From Ichthyophis bannanicus (taxonomy: Eukaryota; Chordata; Amphibia; Gymnophiona; Ichthyophiidae), in NCBI GenBank assembly GCA_033557465.1, contig CM066047.1, positions 5,704,001-5,768,000 on the forward strand: a DNA stretch of 64,000 nucleotides, read 5' to 3'. Positions 61,001-64,000 of the stretch are shown here, piece by piece. The translations under genes were made by a program, and so were the position numbers. Numbering within the stretch: the first letter of the stretch is position 1; every line of letters begins with the position of its first letter. The notes below the pieces were generated by a model. It worked only from the letters and a program-made list of their open reading frames with translations, ran no database searches and was not told where the DNA came from.

Positions 61001-61129
61001 GAATTGAAGAAACTAACTACAGACTTGTTAAAGTCCAAGGTCATATGTCGGCAAAGGGCAGAGGAAAAAAACATCAGTCTTATAGAAAAGGAACAGCAGC
61101 TGCAAGAGCTACAACAAAAACTCCAAATG
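61001..61129 (+). other. Possible host-gene exon B (coiled coil)
   Basis: 129 bp, exactly 43 codons, lie between TTTTCCTGTGTCAAG and GTAGTC, which can serve as acceptor and donor in phase 0. It encodes ELKKLTTDLLKSK, ICRQRAEEKNISLIEKEQQL and QELQQKLQM, a strong heptad coiled coil. Nothing in the mobile elements resembles it. It may be an exon of a coiled-coil host protein. Not identified. Confidence 0.4.
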
Positions 61130-62597
61130 GTAGTCAACCAAAAACTTACATACTGCACATTAGCATGTTGTTTTTTGTGAAAAAATATTTGTATAAACAC
61201 CAAGATGATGAATACATGTATAGATTTTTGACTGCTGTGGCTGTGTCTTAATCATGCCCCAGACACATCCCCTTGCAACTTACATGTAGTAAGGACATCC
61301 ATGTGTAAATTCAGCCCTTTCTAAAATCACCATTTACTTCTGGGTAAGGCTTCTAAAATAACCACCTGCATTCAGGGCCAGCCTTAGCATTAGGCAAACT
61401 AGACACCCATCTAGGGTGTCACAATTCTAGGGGTGTCACTGATGCAGGAAGCAGAGTGCTGGAACATATCAGTCCACATACCAGTTCTCAATAGGGTAGC
61501 AAAGGCAAAGCATCCTGATTGCTGCTATCAGGATTGCTAGATACAGAGCACTGAAGAATCAGCCTCTCCTCCTTTGTTCCAGCCTCCAACCAGGCAGCTC
61601 AGCAACAGCGGCATGTCATGCTATATGGTGACCCCAGGCAGCGGCACCTACCCTCTCTCGCCAGGCAGGGACTCAGTGCATGTAAACTACTGCTGATTTC
61701 TACAGCCCCTTTCCTTTTCCAACTGCTTGCTTCTATTTTGAAAAGGTCTAGTAATAGAGAGAGGATTTAGGCTGCGTGATGTGTGGGGTGGGGGAAACAT
61801 ACTCTGAGCCCCAGCAGTCCATGCTGCTGCCCAGAATACCTGGAACCAAATCAGCACAGAGCATTACTGCTCTTCTTGCCTGCTGGAGCTGCAAGCTGCT
61901 CCCTCTGGATATAGATGTGGGGAGAAGAGATGGGAAGGAAGGGCAGAATACAGGTGAGATAATAAGGGGGAATAGAGATGGGTATGAGAGTTGAGTGATG
62001 GGGGAAGGGAAATGGTGGAGGAAAGATTGGAAGGATTGTGTTATAAAGGAAGGGTATGAAGAAGTTAAGAGGAGAGATGGGGATAGCAAAAGGAAAGAGG
62101 AAGGGAAAAAGGGAAAAGATGAAAAGGAAGGATGTAAGAAGAGTGATGAGAAGAAAGGATGTGAAGTGGAGGAAACAGATATAAACCGATAAAGGACATA
62201 AGATGAGGAAGACAGAGACTACAGAAGAGAAAAAGAGGATTGCATTCATTGACCCCCTTCACCCTCCATAATGGAGGCTGTTGGTATGCTACTGCTTCAA
62301 TGCTGCCAGAGGAAGAGACTCGTAGAATGCTGCAGGTAGGAGGAAGGAGACTTTTTTTTTTAATGTGGTGAGGTTGTCTAAGGCTGCTGGGAGAGTACTG
62401 ATGTAGAGGGGGGATTTGGAGAGGGGTTTGAATAGGAAACTGGTGCTAAGATCTGAATAGAGGATAGGAGGGAAAGAGAGAGGAGAAAAAGTATAAAGTG
62501 AGGGGGTGGGGCAAAGAGAGGGGGTGTTTAGGGACAAGAGAGAAGGTAGGGGCCAGAAATGTGAGTATAGGGTTGGTGTGGGGAGTAAGGGAGAGAG
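61130..62597. other. Unclassified stretch with purine-rich tract
   Basis: 61,374-61,660 resembles the repeat fragment at 33,431 (GGCCAGCCTTAGCATTAGGC). 61,915-62,215 and 62,300-62,590 are strongly A/G-rich on the plus strand, giving artificial frames on both strands. No gene or transposon recognised. Confidence 0.4.
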
Positions 62598-63416
62598 TGT
62601 GACATGGAAACCTATACAGAGCCTATGATAATAGAGGAAAAAGAGAAATTTACCTTAAAACCTGTTAGGCAGCCAGCACACACAGCTCAGAAGGAGCAAA
62701 GAAACAGTGGAATAGGATTACCACACTCAAGCCATGACGCAGCAAGAAGTTTAGGATCTGATTATTATCACCTGTCCAGGAAAGCACAGGGAACGTGTAG
62801 TGGAGAGGGAGATAAAAGCTGCTGGGTAGATCCAGCAGAGGTCAGTGTGAGCAGCAGCAGTGCAGGAAGCAGAGGTCACAGAGAGAGAAGCCTGCTGAAT
62901 CCAGGAAGCAGTGGGAGTAGCCCTGGAACAGGAAGCAGCAAGGGAAAGGCTTCAGAAGAACGTGGCCGTCGAAGTGCTCAGAGTGCTAGCAACTGGAGGT
63001 CTGAGGTGGAGCCTGCTTACAGCCAAGAGGTAGAAGCTATAACTCCAGAGAGAAAGAGAGACCAAGCTGAGGTCAGAAAGCTGTCCAGACTGGGAGAGCA
63101 GGGGAATCCACAGTCCTCATTACCAGAGAGAAGACCTCACCACTTATACAGGTGGGAACCAAGCTTTATCAAAGGGAAAGCTAAAAAGTCTGTTTGTACC
63201 AGAGGGTCAGAGCAGTGCACAGAGCATGAATTAACTACAGGAAGATATAAAACAATTCCTAGCCATTGGAGGTTAGAGGAGGAGAGCCAGAGAGGACATA
63301 CTGCAGTAACAGGTATTCCAAAACCTACTTGCTTAGAACTGTACCCTTGTAGTCCAACTGAATCCTCAGAGAGAGGCTTGTACAGAAACAGATATGAGGA
63401 TTTAAACCCACGTGAT
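62598..63416 (+). mobile_element. LTR fragment 3, 5' part of a Gypsy-type LTR
   Basis: Starts TGTGACATGG after an AG-rich flank and carries an LTR-type ORF from its first base, as the other LTRs here. It is interrupted near 63,417 by the RTE element, so the LTR end is outside the visible part. Assigned by architecture, since nucleotide likeness to the other LTRs is low. Confidence 0.6.
62598..63416 (+). CDS. LTR-encoded Ser/Arg/Glu-rich protein, LTR fragment 3 (3' truncated)
   Basis: The frame TGT-GAC-ATG-GAA is open for at least 273 codons with no stop. ATG at codon 3 gives METYTEPMIIEEKEKF. Then follow Ser/Gly-rich (SSSSAGSRGHRERS) and Arg/Glu-rich stretches, with an SYDQ-like polar composition matching the other LTR proteins. 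The expected acidic tail is cut off. Function unknown. Confidence 0.6.
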
Positions 63417-64000
63417 GGTGTTAAGTGTCGTCGAGTCGGAGTCGACTCATGGCGACCCTCTGGATAGCTATCCTAAATTGTGTTCGGTCTTCAGTCAGGC
63501 GGCTCATTGTTGACAGATTGGTACCCGTAGCTGCTGTTATTGTATCGATCCATCTCATTGCTGGCCTTCCTCTTTTGCGTTGACCTTCTATCTTGCCAAG
63601 CATGATGTCTTTCTCTAATGGTCTCTCTCTTCGCATGATGTGTCCAAAGTATGAAAGTCGAAGTCTTGTCATCTGAGCTTCTAAAGAAAGCTTAGGTTTG
63701 ATCTCCTCTAGTACCGACTGGTTTGTTCTTCGGGCAGTCCATGGTATACACAGTATTCGCCGCCAGCACCATAATTCAAAGGCATCAATTTTCTTCCTGT
63801 CTGTCTTTTTCACTGTCCAGCTTTCACATCCATATGAAGTTATTGAAAATACCATGGCTTGAACAAGTTGAATCTTTGTATGGAGAGAGAGAGCTCTGCT
63901 CTTGAGAATCTTATCTAGGTCTTTCATAGCCATTCTGCCAAGAGTAATGCGTCGTTTGATTTCTTGACTGCTTGTTGCTTCTTTATTGATAGTTGATCCA
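63417..64000 (-). mobile_element. RTE/BovB-type LINE, 3' end
   Basis: The minus strand ends in GTCGACTCCGACTCGACGAC, typical of RTE/BovB 3' ends, after the ORF. It continues past the right edge of the window. Confidence 0.8.
63421..64000 (-). CDS. RTE/BovB-type ORF2 C-terminus
   Basis: Clean minus-strand frame of at least 170 codons with SYGCESWTVKKTDRKKIDAF, ELWCWRRILCIPWTARRTN, LSYFGHIMRRE and KRGRPAMRWID, the conserved C-terminal block of BovB/RTE-type reverse transcriptases. The RT itself would lie beyond 64,000. Reading ends at the element's 3' terminus (LRLDDT), so the gene runs almost to the end of the element, as in RTE LINEs. Confidence 0.82.
   Translation of the reverse strand, partial: GSTINKEATSSQEIKRRITLGRMAMKDLDKILKSRALSLHTKIQLVQAMVFSITSYGCESWTVKKTDRKKIDAFELWCWRRILCIPWTARRTNQSVLEEIKPKLSLEAQMTRLRLSYFGHIMRRERPLEKDIMLGKIEGQRKRGRPAMRWIDTITAATGTNLSTMSRLTEDRTQFRIAIQRVAMSRLRLDDT

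Noticed and set aside
61851..62262. Hydrophobic minus-strand frames resembling membrane proteins
   Set aside because: Produced by the purine-rich plus strand (TTC/CTT codons on minus); no conserved motif.
1..64000. tRNA, rRNA or bacterial-type operons
   Set aside because: No cloverleaf, rRNA core or operon-like gene packing seen; all evidence points to vertebrate repeats.

Overview
This window looks like the repeat-filled DNA of a large vertebrate genome. No host gene is certain. Nearly every protein-like stretch belongs to a retrotransposon, and the mix (L1, CR1, L2-like and RTE/BovB LINEs, DIRS tyrosine-recombinase elements, a Penelope-like element, and Gypsy-type LTR elements with very long LTRs) is typical of amphibian or other large tetrapod genomes. 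The recurring CR1 3' end resembles what I remember from caecilian amphibians, but that is a guess from memory.

Layout. Nest 1 (1-17.3 kb): an L1 (minus) lies inside a CR1 (plus). It is followed by an old L2-like LINE (plus) that was split twice, first by a younger near-complete L2-like LINE (about 5.15-9.6 kb) and then by a full-length 5.95-kb L1 (minus, 11,231-17,180) flanked by a 16-bp target duplication. From 17.3 to 24 kb there are hairpin-rich unclassified repeats, a deleted DIRS element and old LINE scraps. Nest 2 (24-33.4 kb): an old DIRS (plus) contains an L2 (minus), which contains a nearly intact 5.66-kb DIRS (minus, 24,928-30,584). A palindromic hAT MITE sits in the old DIRS. From 33.7 to 37.9 kb CR1-like pieces host a Penelope-like element with 493-bp inverted terminal repeats, each carrying a hammerhead ribozyme.

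Nest 3 (37.95-57.2 kb): one L2-like LINE is cut into four pieces. The insertions are a CR1 (minus) with both ORFs, which itself holds a complete Gypsy-type element (43,271-49,821); a solo LTR (50,626-52,195); and a CR1 (plus), which holds a second solo LTR (54,112-55,655). From 57.2 to 64 kb there is another L2 with an L1 inside, CR1 scraps, two possible host exons, a fourth LTR fragment and an RTE/BovB 3' end.

Most notable: the Gypsy-type LTR and three other related-looking LTRs each carry a long open frame that begins at the first LTR base (TGT = Cys) in the same phase. In the complete element this frame is continuous with the RNase H end of Pol. It encodes an Arg/Ser/Gln/Glu-rich protein whose three complete copies have an acidic, MDC-containing tail. 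The same element has a dUTPase between protease and reverse transcriptase and no visible integrase. Together these suggest a little-described LTR retrotransposon lineage with a U3-encoded accessory protein.
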